Positions 43,633 through 52,510 of a DNA stretch of 64,000 nucleotides are shown piece by piece. Each line of letters opens with the position of its first letter. The first letter of the stretch is position 1. The DNA comes from Fimbriimonadia bacterium (GTDB lineage: Bacteria > Armatimonadota > Fimbriimonadia > Fimbriimonadales > Fimbriimonadaceae), in contig JAUIKO010000002.1 of the NCBI GenBank assembly GCA_030430755.1, positions 186,001-250,000 on the forward strand, read 5' to 3'. The notes below the pieces were generated by a model. It did not search any database, was not told where the DNA came from, and saw only the letters and a list, made by a program, of their open reading frames with translations. A program made the position numbers and the translations under genes.

Positions 43633-44838
43633 TTATACTAGAAAAACAAATACTCGATGTATTTCTAGTAGTTCAAAAAACTTCAACCTTTACCCTAGTA
43701 CCAGATCCTAATATAAATCACTTTTTCTAAAGAGAAGTACAATAACCTATCTACTTACCTATTCTTTTAGAAAGTCAAAGAGGAATCATTCCTCTTTGAC
43801 TCGATTTTGAAAACTTCATGTACAAGTTTTCTACCGCCACACCTAAGTATTCATTTCTATCAGTTACTGTTAATCTGATTCTATATTAAAAGATACAGAC
43901 GGTGCGAAACTATTACTTTTAAATTAATCACACTTACATTTATCATCTTTTTCATTTTCTATTTCTTCGTTTTCATTTTCGGTTTCTTCTTGCTCATTTT
44001 CTATTTCTTCGTTTTCATTTTCGGTTTCTTCTTGCTCATCATCCGAGTTTGATGCACTACCTTTCATTATATATGTCATCATGAGATTAATGAATTCCAT
44101 GGCATTTTTTTCATGATTATCTTCTAGAATAACCATTACTTCACTAATTTTTTCAATAGCTCCTTTCTCTGGATTACTAAATTCATTTTTAATCTTCTTT
44201 TCTAATTCATATTCATACTCTAATATATTACGCAAGGCGCTATTGATATCTGAATCCTCTACCAATTTATCAGCAATTTCCTTTCCATAATCAAGTTCAG
44301 CAAAACCGTATAATATTGACTTCATCACTACTAAATCATCTTCTATAGATTCCTTTAAATGAATATCTTTTTTATAATACATGCTCAATTTAGATAATGT
44401 AATATCTATTTTTTTTCTGATATTGTCACTAAACTCATAACTTTTCAATTTCTGTTTGAATTCATCAATTAACATAACTAAAAAAGGTTTTGTCGATTCA
44501 GCTAATTCGGAACCTTTTATAGAATACATGACATAAATTGAATCAGCATATAATGCACTTGGAGTATTATAAAATGATTCTAGTGAATCAGTCTTAGAAA
44601 ACACTTGTTTTAAACTGGCATTGATATTATTCTTTAATTTAGATATTAATTGATCACTCTCTGAAGCACTTGTCAAACCAGTCATTGTTCCCACAAGAAC
44701 ACCTGCAATAATTACTTTTTTACAAAATTGTTTCATTAAACCCATATACATATTATCAACATGTAATATCAAAATCTGTATCCAGAATTCCTGAAATTTT
44801 AATGAAATATAGTCTTTTTCACAGCAAATACTATAAAT
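43344..44838. repeat. Tandem duplication, unit B (1,495 bp)
   Basis: Direct copy of 41864-43343, abutting it at 43343/43344. It is 15 bases longer, mainly because the acidic tail of its gene has more repeat units. It contains the truncated F-box gene, the double hairpin (43777-43831) and paralog B. Confidence 0.9.
43924..44745 (-). CDS. Secreted helical protein with acidic repeat tail, paralog B
   Basis: 273 residues from the ATG at 44745, which lines up with the start of paralog A; a frame upstream to 44772 adds nine residues. Same signal peptide (VIIAGVLVGTMTGLTSASES), helical body and KCKCD ending. The acidic tail is longer, with alternating ETENENEE and EIENEQE units that are DNA-level tandem repeats of 36 bases and so prone to slippage. 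Function unknown. Confidence 0.75.
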   Translation of the reverse strand: MGLMKQFCKKVIIAGVLVGTMTGLTSASESDQLISKLKNNINASLKQVFSKTDSLESFYNTPSALYADSIYVMYSIKGSELAESTKPFLVMLIDEFKQKLKSYEFSDNIRKKIDITLSKLSMYYKKDIHLKESIEDDLVVMKSILYGFAELDYGKEIADKLVEDSDINSALRNILEYEYELEKKIKNEFSNPEKGAIEKISEVMVILEDNHEKNAMEFINLMMTYIMKGSASNSDDEQEETENENEEIENEQEETENENEEIENEKDDKCKCD

Positions 44839-45026
44839 AAATACATTATCAGAAATGCTTGGGGATAATTCTTCAAAAGCTCAAATATTTCTTTATGATT
44901 TTACTCATAATAATGTTAAATATGGTCAATCTATTTTATTCAGTAGAATACACCTAGAACTCATCAAACCTGCATATAGGTATTCCTTAAAAAACCAAAT
45001 AACCCTATCCCTACATGCCTGATTTA

Positions 45027-45065
45027 TTTCATCTATACCGAAAATATCTATGGGTATAGATGAAA
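45027..45065 (-). terminator. Hairpin after ileS
   Basis: TTTCATCTATACC (45027-45039) pairs perfectly with GGTATAGATGAAA (45053-45065), 14 bases downstream of the ileS stop on the minus strand. The stretch 44839-45026 shows no gene. Confidence 0.7.
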
Positions 45066-45078
45066 CAAACGATATCGG

Positions 45079-47856
45079 TTAAACGCCTAATACTTCTCTA
45101 TCTCTAGCAGAAAGTTTAAATGGTCCACAATCTTTAACATCTTTTCTTCGGATTCTACTTCTATCACATTTTAAATAATCACTTTCCGCAAACTTGTAAG
45201 TTATTCTTTTCCCATCTTTTAACTTTACATCGCTCATCTTAAAGTAAATGGCTAAATCTGATTCAAAAGATTTAAGTAAATCTATATTTCCAGCTGTTTC
45301 AGAGATGGTAGCCACTACATCTTGACTATCTTTAATATCATTAGATTTTTTCCACTCTTCAAAAGCACCAAATACAGCAGAGCGTATATTGAGCATGCCT
45401 GCAAAACGTGTTTGGATATGATTACCGGATATTGATTCTAATCTCTCTGATGTAGGTACCTCTAAGATCTCTGCATGAACTGTTTCCAACTGTCGAAGAT
45501 GAGGGATTTTATGATATACCTCCTCCGCAGTATGCATAAGAACAGGGCTAATAAGCTTTACCATGCGTATTAAAGCATAATGGCTAGCATACTGACACGA
45601 TCTTCTTGAATCCCAGTTTGCACCATCACAATACATCCTATCTTTTACTGCATCAGCATAAAATGCAGAGATTTCTTGAGAGCAGAAATTATGTATCAAA
45701 TTAATTACTGGAACAAAATTATACTCATTATACTGCTGAACACATTCATGAACTAACAAATCTATCTGCTCTATTAACCAAATATCTAACTCATGTAAAG
45801 TCTCTGGCTTGCTGCCATCATAGTCGTACAAATTAGAGAGTAAATATCTTAAAGTATTTCGAATTCTACGATAACCATCACCACACTGACTTAGTAATTC
45901 TGGTGTACAAGGGACATCATTTTTAGTATCTACACTTGCAGCCCAATAGCGCAATATCTCTGCTCCAAATTTACTACATACATCTAAAGGATCTACAACA
46001 TTGCCAAGGCTTTTAGACATTTTATTTCCTTGACTATCTACAATCATTCCATGTGTTAAAACCCCTTTAAATGGCGCTGTTTCTTTAACAGCCATAGACA
46101 CTATCAATGAAGTATTAAACCATCCTCTATGTTGATCCGATCCTTCCATAATTAAATCTGCAGGCCATGGTATATTCCATCTGGACTCTTCTAGACCATT
46201 TAATACTAACAGATTTGTACATCCACTATCAAACCATACGTCAAAAACATCCGTCTCTTTTGTAAATTCAGTTTCTCCTGTACTCGGATGCACATAATTG
46301 TCAGGCACTAAATCCATCGCTTCACTTGTATGCCATACCTGTGAACCATGTTTAGATACTAAATCCGTAATATAATCAATCAGTACTGGATCCAGAACAG
46401 GTTTTCCAGAATCTTTTCCGTACAAAACAGGAATTCCCACACCCCAAGGCCTTTGACGAGAAATACACCAGTCAGGCCTATTTGTAATCATGGCGGTGAT
46501 TCGTGTTTTTCCAGACTCAGGGATCCATTCTACATTTGAAATTTCATCAAGTATTCTTTTTCTTAATCCATTTGCATCTATATTAATAAACCATTGCTCT
46601 GTTGCACGGAATATAATTGGCTTCTTATCTCGTTCAGCATATGGGTACTTATGAATATGTTTTTCGTGTAAAAGTAAATTTCCGCTTTCCTCTAACTCTT
46701 TTACTACAGCCTGATTACAATCTACATACGATAATCCCTTGAAAGGCCCAGCTTCTTGAGTCATTTTCCCAGAATGATCTACTGGACATAATACTGGTAA
46801 GTTATACTTTAAACCAACAATAAAGTCTTCTCGACCATGTCCAGGAGCTGTATGGACTATACCAGTACCATCTTCAGTCGTTACATAATCAGCCAAAACA
46901 CTGACGGACTCCCTTTCTTTTTCATATGGATGTTCAAAGACAGTACCTTCCAAACTTTTACCTTGAACTCTACCTACTTCTTGGTACTCATTCCATTCTA
47001 ATTTCTGAGCAACTGTTTGGACTAAGTTTTCTACCAATAAAAAGTGTCTTCCGTTTGCTTTTATAATAGAATACGTATGATTCGGATGAAAAGCAATGGC
47101 AACGTTTGCAGGCAACGTCCATGGTGTAGTAGTCCATACTACAGCAGACATTTCTGGAAATTCATTAAATAGATGATTCGTATCTTTTAGAAGTCGAAAA
47201 GATACATGTATCGCTGAACTTGTATGCTCTTGATAAATAATTTCAGTATCAGCTAAGGCTGTTCTAGAAGTAGGGCTCCACATTACTGGTCTTAACCCTC
47301 GATAAATATATCCTTTTTCCACTAATTTTTTAAATATCTTTAAAAGTCCCGCTTCATACTGATAATCCATTGTAAAGTAAGGATTATCCCACTCTCCAAA
47401 AACACCTAATCTTTGAAACTGCTCAGATTGAGTATCAATATAGGTTTTAGCATGATTACGACACTCGTCCAGAAGTTGATTTGTATCATACTTAATCTTT
47501 TTGTTCTGAAGTTTTTTAGCTACAGTTAGCTCTATCGGAAGACCATGATTATCAAATCCTGGCACAAATTCACATCTATACCCCATCAAAGTCTTAGACT
47601 TTACAACAAAATCTTTGATTATTTTATTCATTGCAGTACCTAAGTGGATAGGTGCGTTAGTATATGGGGGACCATCATGAAGCGTAAAGGTAGGAGCATC
47701 TTTCCTTTGACTTAAAATATACTGATAAATCTTTTTCTTATTCCAAATATTATGTAGTACAGGCTCTTTTTTAGGTAAATCGGCCCTCATAGGTATTGTA
47801 AAATCCGGGTCTGGAAGATTTAATGTTTTCTTTAAGTCTAAGTTATTTAGATCCAT
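45079..47856 (-). CDS. ileS: Isoleucyl-tRNA synthetase
   Basis: 925 residues, close to the bacterial norm. It opens LPDPDFTIPMRADLPKKEP, followed by the HIGH-equivalent PIHLGTAMNKIIKDF (second His replaced by Thr, also seen in some other bacterial IleS). Editing domain: VWTTTPWTLPANVAIAF. IleS signature DVFDVWFDSGCTN, then the KMSKS loop NKMSKSLGNVVDPLDV. The C-terminal part has only C-x(n)-C remnants (KCDRSRIRRKDVKDC) and not a clear zinc ribbon. It charges tRNA-Ile and edits Val. The gene stands alone. Confidence 0.96.
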   Translation of the reverse strand: MDLNNLDLKKTLNLPDPDFTIPMRADLPKKEPVLHNIWNKKKIYQYILSQRKDAPTFTLHDGPPYTNAPIHLGTAMNKIIKDFVVKSKTLMGYRCEFVPGFDNHGLPIELTVAKKLQNKKIKYDTNQLLDECRNHAKTYIDTQSEQFQRLGVFGEWDNPYFTMDYQYEAGLLKIFKKLVEKGYIYRGLRPVMWSPTSRTALADTEIIYQEHTSSAIHVSFRLLKDTNHLFNEFPEMSAVVWTTTPWTLPANVAIAFHPNHTYSIIKANGRHFLLVENLVQTVAQKLEWNEYQEVGRVQGKSLEGTVFEHPYEKERESVSVLADYVTTEDGTGIVHTAPGHGREDFIVGLKYNLPVLCPVDHSGKMTQEAGPFKGLSYVDCNQAVVKELEESGNLLLHEKHIHKYPYAERDKKPIIFRATEQWFINIDANGLRKRILDEISNVEWIPESGKTRITAMITNRPDWCISRQRPWGVGIPVLYGKDSGKPVLDPVLIDYITDLVSKHGSQVWHTSEAMDLVPDNYVHPSTGETEFTKETDVFDVWFDSGCTNLLVLNGLEESRWNIPWPADLIMEGSDQHRGWFNTSLIVSMAVKETAPFKGVLTHGMIVDSQGNKMSKSLGNVVDPLDVCSKFGAEILRYWAASVDTKNDVPCTPELLSQCGDGYRRIRNTLRYLLSNLYDYDGSKPETLHELDIWLIEQIDLLVHECVQQYNEYNFVPVINLIHNFCSQEISAFYADAVKDRMYCDGANWDSRRSCQYASHYALIRMVKLISPVLMHTAEEVYHKIPHLRQLETVHAEILEVPTSERLESISGNHIQTRFAGMLNIRSAVFGAFEEWKKSNDIKDSQDVVATISETAGNIDLLKSFESDLAIYFKMSDVKLKDGKRITYKFAESDYLKCDRSRIRRKDVKDCGPFKLSARDREVLGV

Positions 47857-47926
47857 AAAGGAAATTTTACCTTTATAGTATTGAAAAAGATAAATTTATT
47901 CTTTAATCTGGTATTCTCTGATAAAA

Positions 47927-47952
47927 AAACACCTGGCTAATCCCAGGTGTTT
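47927..47952 (-). terminator. Rho-independent terminator of the 47989 lipoprotein gene
   Basis: AAACACCTGG (47927-47936) pairs with CCAGGTGTTT (47943-47952). On the minus strand the stem is followed by a T run. It separates the lipoprotein gene from ileS. Confidence 0.85.
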
Positions 47953-47988
47953 TAGCTTATTTCAAAGAACTCATTTAAGTTTTATTTA

Positions 47989-48333
47989 CTATTGAAAGAG
48001 ATTAGGATCGAATTCTTCACCATTAAGCGTAATTGTGTCTTTACCTACTGTTACTTCACCCATTTCTGAATCTTTAAAAGTTGCTGCAGTTACCGTACCA
48101 TTTTCATCTACTGTCATATCACTAACAGGTACAGTTGCTTCAACTGAGGAAGCAATCGCTCCTACAGGCTTCCCTTCCAATGCTGCTCTTTCTTCTTCTG
48201 TTTTTGAATCTGTCTGATCCTTATTATTTACACCATCATCGCTCACAGATTCAAATATCCAGCAACCAGAAAATAATAAAGAACCACACACTGCCAACAA
48301 AGGCAACCCGAACTTAAAACTACTTTTTATCAT
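47989..48333 (-). CDS. Small lipoprotein
   Basis: About 114 residues from the ATG at 48333. The start MIKSSFKFGLPLLAVCGSLL leads to the lipobox LLFSGC. The mature part is acidic, with a beta-like C-terminus (VTVGKDTITLNGEEFDPNLF). AAGGAG lies about 12 bases upstream, a little far. It has its own terminator, so it is a single-gene unit. No family is recognised. Confidence 0.75.
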   Translation of the reverse strand: MIKSSFKFGLPLLAVCGSLLFSGCWIFESVSDDGVNNKDQTDSKTEEERAALEGKPVGAIASSVEATVPVSDMTVDENGTVTAATFKDSEMGEVTVGKDTITLNGEEFDPNLFQ

Positions 48334-48549
48334 ATAAACATCCACTCCTTAAATTCAAATCCATTATAAAACAGATTGTATTCTAGCTAATTAAAATATC
48401 GGCTCAAGACGCTAATATATTTAGATAATAAAAAACAACATATAATCATTTCAAAATATTTTGCAACACTTCATGAAATTTCTACTAAATCAAAAAATCA
48501 TACATACTATTCTATAAACAGCTTTAACAGGGGTAAGAAGAAAACTAAT

Positions 48550-48585
48550 AAAATAAGCAGGGCAACTAAAATAAGCAGGGCAACT
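48550..48585. repeat. Two tandem copies of an 18-bp unit
   Basis: AAAATAAGCAGGGCAACT occurs at 48550-48567 and again at 48568-48585. It lies just downstream of the tRNA-Leu 3' end. No integrase or att-like second site is nearby. Confidence 0.8.
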
Positions 48586-48601
48586 GAGGAGTGAAATAGT
48601 T

Positions 48602-48687
48602 TGGTGCCCGGGGCGAGAGTCGAACTCGCACGGCCTTGCGGCCAACGGATTTTAAGTCCGCAGTGTCTACCATTCCACCACCCGGGC
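48602..48687 (-). tRNA. tRNA-Leu (anticodon TAA), CCA encoded
   Basis: Read on the minus strand, the acceptor GCCCGGG/CCCGGGC closes the molecule; the anticodon stem loop is GCGGA-CTTAAAA-TCCGT with anticodon TAA. A long variable arm (GGCCGCAAGGCC) is typical of type II tRNAs such as Leu. The T arm is CGAGTTCGACTCTCG-like, and CCA is encoded at 48604-48602. A possible -10 box TATAAT lies on the minus strand at 48708-48703. Confidence 0.94.
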
Positions 48688-48814
48688 AAAACTTATAGAT
48701 ATATTATACCGCTCAAAATTCAAAATAATGTTATACATTTTTTAAAGTTATCTCAAGGTATAATTATTTTATTGTTAATGTTTCGCAACATGCATCATTG
48801 ACAAATTGCTATAT

Positions 48815-48891
48815 GGCGGGTGTAGCTCAGTGGTTAGAGCACCTCACTGTGGATGAGGGGGCCGTGGGTTCAACTCCCATCATCCGCCCCA
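48815..48891 (+). tRNA. tRNA-His (anticodon GTG), CCA encoded
   Basis: The G at 48815 is the extra G-1 of tRNA-His facing discriminator C at 48888. Acceptor GCGGGTG (48816-48822) pairs with CATCCGC (48881-48887) with one G-T. Anticodon arm CCTCA-CTGTGGA-TGAGG gives anticodon GTG. T arm GTGGG/CCCAT. CCA is encoded at 48889-48891. Confidence 0.95.
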
Positions 48892-49145
48892 TTTTAAAAA
48901 ATTAATCTTAATGTATTATCTTTAAAACAATCCATCAAATCAACTACTAATCCATTTAAAACAATGTATATAAACACATTATTTGACAAAATAACAATAT
49001 ACGTGGTAGTCTATTTACTAAATCTAGCGTTCATGACTAGGACTCCTGTAATTTATAGCTCTATTATTAACTTTAAAAATATAGCAATTTTTTCAAGAAA
49101 AATCTTAAAACAAAAAATCAAATCTAACATCTTTCAGATATCACT

Positions 49146-50549
49146 ATGGCACAGACAATGACTCATACTTTTCGTTCCAAAAAAAATGAAGGATCTCCTT
49201 CCACTAACAGTAATAACAACAATCGTCGTTATCGAAAAAACAAAGATAATAATAAACCCGATCACAATTCCGACCTAGAAACCATGCCAAGTATCGATTT
49301 CAGCTATTTTGATGCTATGGAAGCTTCAGAATTTGTAGCTTTATGTAAACAATATGAAGTAGATACCAAGCAACCTAAATACCAAGCGATTCAAGATCTT
49401 CTTGCATGTTATAATCAAGAGGCTGGCGCTTTGTATGGTAGCGGAATCTTAGAAATTCTTCAGGATGGCTGGGGATTTTTAAGATCAGAACACTTTATCC
49501 CTTCTTTAACTGATATTTATGTTTCACAATCACAAATCAAACGTTTTGGATTAAGACCCGGAGATCTTGTTTTCGGATTAGTAAGAGCGCCGAAAGAAGG
49601 TGAAAAATATAGAGGAATGCTCCGTGTTGAGAGTGTCAATAATTTAAGCACAGCCTTTGTTCTTTCACAACCAAGAAAGGATTTCGATAAATTAACTCCC
49701 CTCTTTCCTAATCAAAAACTCTGTATGGAGTTAAACCCAGAAAATATTCCAGCAAGATTGATTGATCTTATTTCTCCTATAGGTAAAGGCCAAAGAGGTT
49801 TAATTGTAGCTCCCCCTAAAGCAGGTAAAACTACTATCATTAAAACCATCGCACAATCTATAGCAGAGAATCATCCTGAAGTAAAATTAATGGTTCTACT
49901 TGTCGATGAAAGACCAGAAGAGGTCACTGATATGAAAAGATTTGCTAAAGGTCAAGTCATTAGTTCAACCTTTGATGAACCTGCAGAAAATCACATGCGT
50001 GTTACCGATCAATGTTTAGAACAAGCCAAGAGAATGGTCGAAAATGGAGAAGACGTAGTGATACTACTCGATTCACTCACTAGACTTTCTAGAGCAAGCA
50101 ATCTTACCATCAACCCTTCTGGTAGAACTCTTAGCGGAGGGCTCGATCCTTCTGCTCTCTACCGACCAAGAAGATTCTTTGGTGCAGCTAGAAATATCGA
50201 AGAGGGAGGTTCCCTTACCATTATCGCTACCGTTCTCGTGGATACAGGAAGCAGGATGGACGAAGCTATTTTCGAGGAATTTAAAGGAACTGGTAACATG
50301 GAACTCGTTCTTGATAGGGATCTTGCAGAAAGAAGAATTTGGCCTGCAATTAATGCTAAAAAATCTTCTACAAGGCACGATGAAAAATTATTTGATGAAT
50401 CTCAACTAGAAGGAGTTGTACAATTAAGAAGATTACTTGCGAATCACCAGGATAGTGTAGAAGCAACCGATTCACTTATTAAACTCTTAAAACGAACTCC
50501 AAATAACGTCGCATTTCTAGAAAGCGTTATTCAAAAAACAAGATCATAA
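49146..50549 (+). CDS. rho: Transcription termination factor Rho
   Basis: 467 residues. An Asn/Arg/Lys-rich N-terminal insert ([15 protein letters not shown]) precedes the RNA-binding cold-shock domain ([20 protein letters not shown]). The ATPase core has the Rho P-loop [45 protein letters not shown] and the R-loop region [20 protein letters not shown]. It is a hexameric helicase ending transcription. A low-complexity basic insert near the N-terminus occurs in several phyla with larger Rho. An upstream short frame (48964-49161) is not considered real. Confidence 0.96.
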   Translation: MAQTMTHTFRSKKNEGSPSTNSNNNNRRYRKNKDNNKPDHNSDLETMPSIDFSYFDAMEASEFVALCKQYEVDTKQPKYQAIQDLLACYNQEAGALYGSGILEILQDGWGFLRSEHFIPSLTDIYVSQSQIKRFGLRPGDLVFGLVRAPKEGEKYRGMLRVESVNNLSTAFVLSQPRKDFDKLTPLFPNQKLCMELNPENIPARLIDLISPIGKGQRGLIVAPPKAGKTTIIKTIAQSIAENHPEVKLMVLLVDERPEEVTDMKRFAKGQVISSTFDEPAENHMRVTDQCLEQAKRMVENGEDVVILLDSLTRLSRASNLTINPSGRTLSGGLDPSALYRPRRFFGAARNIEEGGSLTIIATVLVDTGSRMDEAIFEEFKGTGNMELVLDRDLAERRIWPAINAKKSSTRHDEKLFDESQLEGVVQLRRLLANHQDSVEATDSLIKLLKRTPNNVAFLESVIQKTRS

Positions 50550-50552
50550 TTT

Positions 50553-50604
50553 AAAAAACATGGCTAAGTGATTTTATTAGACAGATCGCTTAGCCATGTT
50601 TTTT
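50553..50604. terminator. Strong bidirectional terminator after rho
   Basis: A 20-bp stem, 50553-50572 with 50585-50604, containing CATGGCTAAG/CTTAGCCATG and one mismatch or G-T near the loop. A/T runs at both outer ends fit termination of rho (plus) and of the 50626 gene (minus). Confidence 0.85.
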
Positions 50605-50625
50605 ATTGATACATAATATAATCCA

Positions 50626-51306
50626 TTAATCTTCTTTAGAACTTCTTAAATCATTTACCCTTTCTTCGCTTAAACCAGTGAATTTTGCTATATCTTGAGT
50701 ACTTATATCCCTCAAAACAAGCACCTTTGCGACCTTATCCATTCCGTCTATACCCTCTAACACTCTTTCCTCACGGTTTTCTAATTCTTGTAAACATCTA
50801 ATGGCCTGCTCTATATCTTCCTTTTGTATCGATTCCTTCAGCAAATCCGTTAATACATCTATAGGTAGATTCTCAAATTTACACATTTCGAATGCTTCTA
50901 ATACCTCTGGGGTTTTAATGGTCTTTTTCACTTCCTCTTGTGTCATCTCATGAGCACGGGATAAAAATATCATCCAATCCCACAACCCTTGAGCTCTTTT
51001 TGCTTTTTCATAAACATCTCCCTTAGTCCCACGTACTGCATCTGCTACTTGTTTTGCTAGTGGATTTTCTAATAAACTCGAAGTCGATTTATTCTCCTTT
51101 TGCGACTTTTTCAGATCTGTTTTGGATAAATTCTCACCCTTTTTATCAGAAGAAGTACCAAAACAACATCGTCGTATGAGATGAGGATCCAAACGCTTTA
51201 AAAACATCCCTCGAGAAATCAACACATTGCCTGTTGAACTAGCTACTGAAAAAGTAAAAATAAAACTAAACAAGAAGACTATCCCAACTATTTTTTTATT
51301 TTGCAT
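50626..51306 (-). CDS. Exported hypothetical protein
   Basis: About 226 residues from the ATG at 51306; the frame extends to 51324. The start MQNKKIVGIVFLFSFIFTFS and VASSTGN look like a cleavable signal. The rest is helical and charged; the last 40 residues (ILKV-like VLVLRDISTQDIAKFTGLSE) contain a segment resembling a helix-turn-helix or transposase-type IAxxTGLS motif. A secreted protein with that motif is odd, and the resemblance may be chance. It ends the minus-strand run 53994-50626. Confidence 0.6.
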   Translation of the reverse strand: MQNKKIVGIVFLFSFIFTFSVASSTGNVLISRGMFLKRLDPHLIRRCCFGTSSDKKGENLSKTDLKKSQKENKSTSSLLENPLAKQVADAVRGTKGDVYEKAKRAQGLWDWMIFLSRAHEMTQEEVKKTIKTPEVLEAFEMCKFENLPIDVLTDLLKESIQKEDIEQAIRCLQELENREERVLEGIDGMDKVAKVLVLRDISTQDIAKFTGLSEERVNDLRSSKED

Positions 51307-51395
51307 AAAATACCTCCAACACAAACATCATATCACAATATAAACACTTCAGAATCTTAATTGCAGGTGAAAAAAACGATTTTTTTAACAAAGAT

Positions 51396-52016
51396 CTACA
51401 TAAGATCCTGCATGGCTTTTTGAACTTTTTCAACAAATGTATTACGACGCTCACTTCTAGTTCCACATGAAATATCTGAATAACTTAAAGGTTTTCCAAT
51501 ATTACAAGAAATCCCTTTAAAATCATCCTTACCCATTTTGTTTGTTCCGCTAATAATTACAGGTAAAACAACTGCATTAGATTTTTCTACCAGAAGTGTA
51601 AAACCCGATTGCAAGGGAAGCAATTCATCCCCCTTCCCTCTGGTTCCTTCAGGAAATATAAGAAGTGCGTTTCCTTCCTTTAGTATCCGAATTGCTGTTT
51701 TCATGGCATTCATATCCCCCTGTCCTCGTTTAACAGGAAAAGCACCGAGACTAGAAATCAATTTATCCATCAAGACTATACGAAATAATTCATCTTTTGC
51801 CATGCTGAAAAATTCTCTATTCATACTACAAGCAATAGCAGGAGCATCCAAATTACTGATATGATTGCTGAGGATAATTACAGGACCTTCCTTCGGAAAA
51901 TTATCTAAACCCTTCACTTGAATGCCTCCCATATAACGAAATACTACATGATACAAAAAACCTCTTACAAAACGATACCAATATATATTCATAACGTTAA
52001 AATACCAGGTAATCAA
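51396..52016 (-). CDS. plsC: 1-acyl-sn-glycerol-3-phosphate acyltransferase
   Basis: 206 residues. Motif I is NHISNLDAP (H-x4-D), motif II region SSLGAFPVKRGQGD, motif III IFPEGTRGKGDELLPLQSG, motif IV VVLPVIISGTNKMG. This is the PlsC set. It makes phosphatidic acid from lysophosphatidic acid and acyl-CoA or acyl-ACP at the inner membrane. An internal ATG at 51992 is an alternative start. It follows the SRPBCC gene by 23 bases. Confidence 0.9.
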   Translation of the reverse strand: MITWYFNVMNIYWYRFVRGFLYHVVFRYMGGIQVKGLDNFPKEGPVIILSNHISNLDAPAIACSMNREFFSMAKDELFRIVLMDKLISSLGAFPVKRGQGDMNAMKTAIRILKEGNALLIFPEGTRGKGDELLPLQSGFTLLVEKSNAVVLPVIISGTNKMGKDDFKGISCNIGKPLSYSDISCGTRSERRNTFVEKVQKAMQDLM

Positions 52017-52039
52017 ATATTTCGCTCAACAGATGATAT

Positions 52040-52510
52040 TTAGAAACTGATTAAATTTTTGAGCATCCTATGCCGATATTGGAACATCAACTTTAAAACG
52101 GGTTTAATAAATAACATATTCATAATTCCATTACATCTACCAAATGGTGGTAAATAGCTTATCTCATCGATAACTAATACCCCTTCAGCAATATCTTTAA
52201 ATACATGAACATGAACCCACTTTCGAAAGGGCCCCTTAAGACAAATCTCTTTAAAGTACGATTGTTCCTTCACTTCTGTTATCATCGTAATCCATCCTAG
52301 TTTCAATCCATAAAAAGACATTTCTATTTTCTGTACTTTTCCTTCACTCATCTGATCATTGTCATTTAGATCTTGAAGTACATTTGTTTGTAGAAAAGAT
52401 GGAGTTAAACTCTTAAAGCATTCTGATGTTTTATAAAAACCCCATACTGAATCTAAATCAGATTTCACAGTGGTTTTATAAGTGAAATAAAACATATTTT
52501 CCATTTGCAT
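52040..52510 (-). CDS. SRPBCC-fold ligand-binding protein
   Basis: About 157 residues from the ATG at 52510, which overlaps the upstream TAA by one base (TAATG), so translation is probably coupled. FYFTYKTTVKSDLDSVWGFY starts the START/Bet v1-like fold, and IDEISYLPPFGRCNGIMNML follows near the C-terminal helix. This matches cell-division-inhibitor-like SRPBCC proteins that bind a hydrophobic ligand. Its neighbour plsC suggests a link with lipids, which is inference only. Confidence 0.75.
   Translation of the reverse strand: MQMENMFYFTYKTTVKSDLDSVWGFYKTSECFKSLTPSFLQTNVLQDLNDNDQMSEGKVQKIEMSFYGLKLGWITMITEVKEQSYFKEICLKGPFRKWVHVHVFKDIAEGVLVIDEISYLPPFGRCNGIMNMLFIKPVLKLMFQYRHRMLKNLISF

Noticed and set aside
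48507-48689. Open frame across the tRNA-Leu gene
   Set aside because: The region is explained by the tRNA and an 18-bp tandem repeat.
48602-48891. tRNA pair as an integration site of a mobile element
   Set aside because: No integrase, no second copy of a tRNA 3' end, and neighbours are ordinary genes.
48964-49161. 65-codon plus-strand frame before rho
   Set aside because: It overlaps the rho start in another frame, has no good Shine-Dalgarno, and shows only AT-driven hydrophobic/Lys composition.
50626-51306. Transposase or regulator call from the IAKFTGLSEE segment
   Set aside because: The protein has a signal peptide and only one short HTH-like segment, which is too weak for a functional call.
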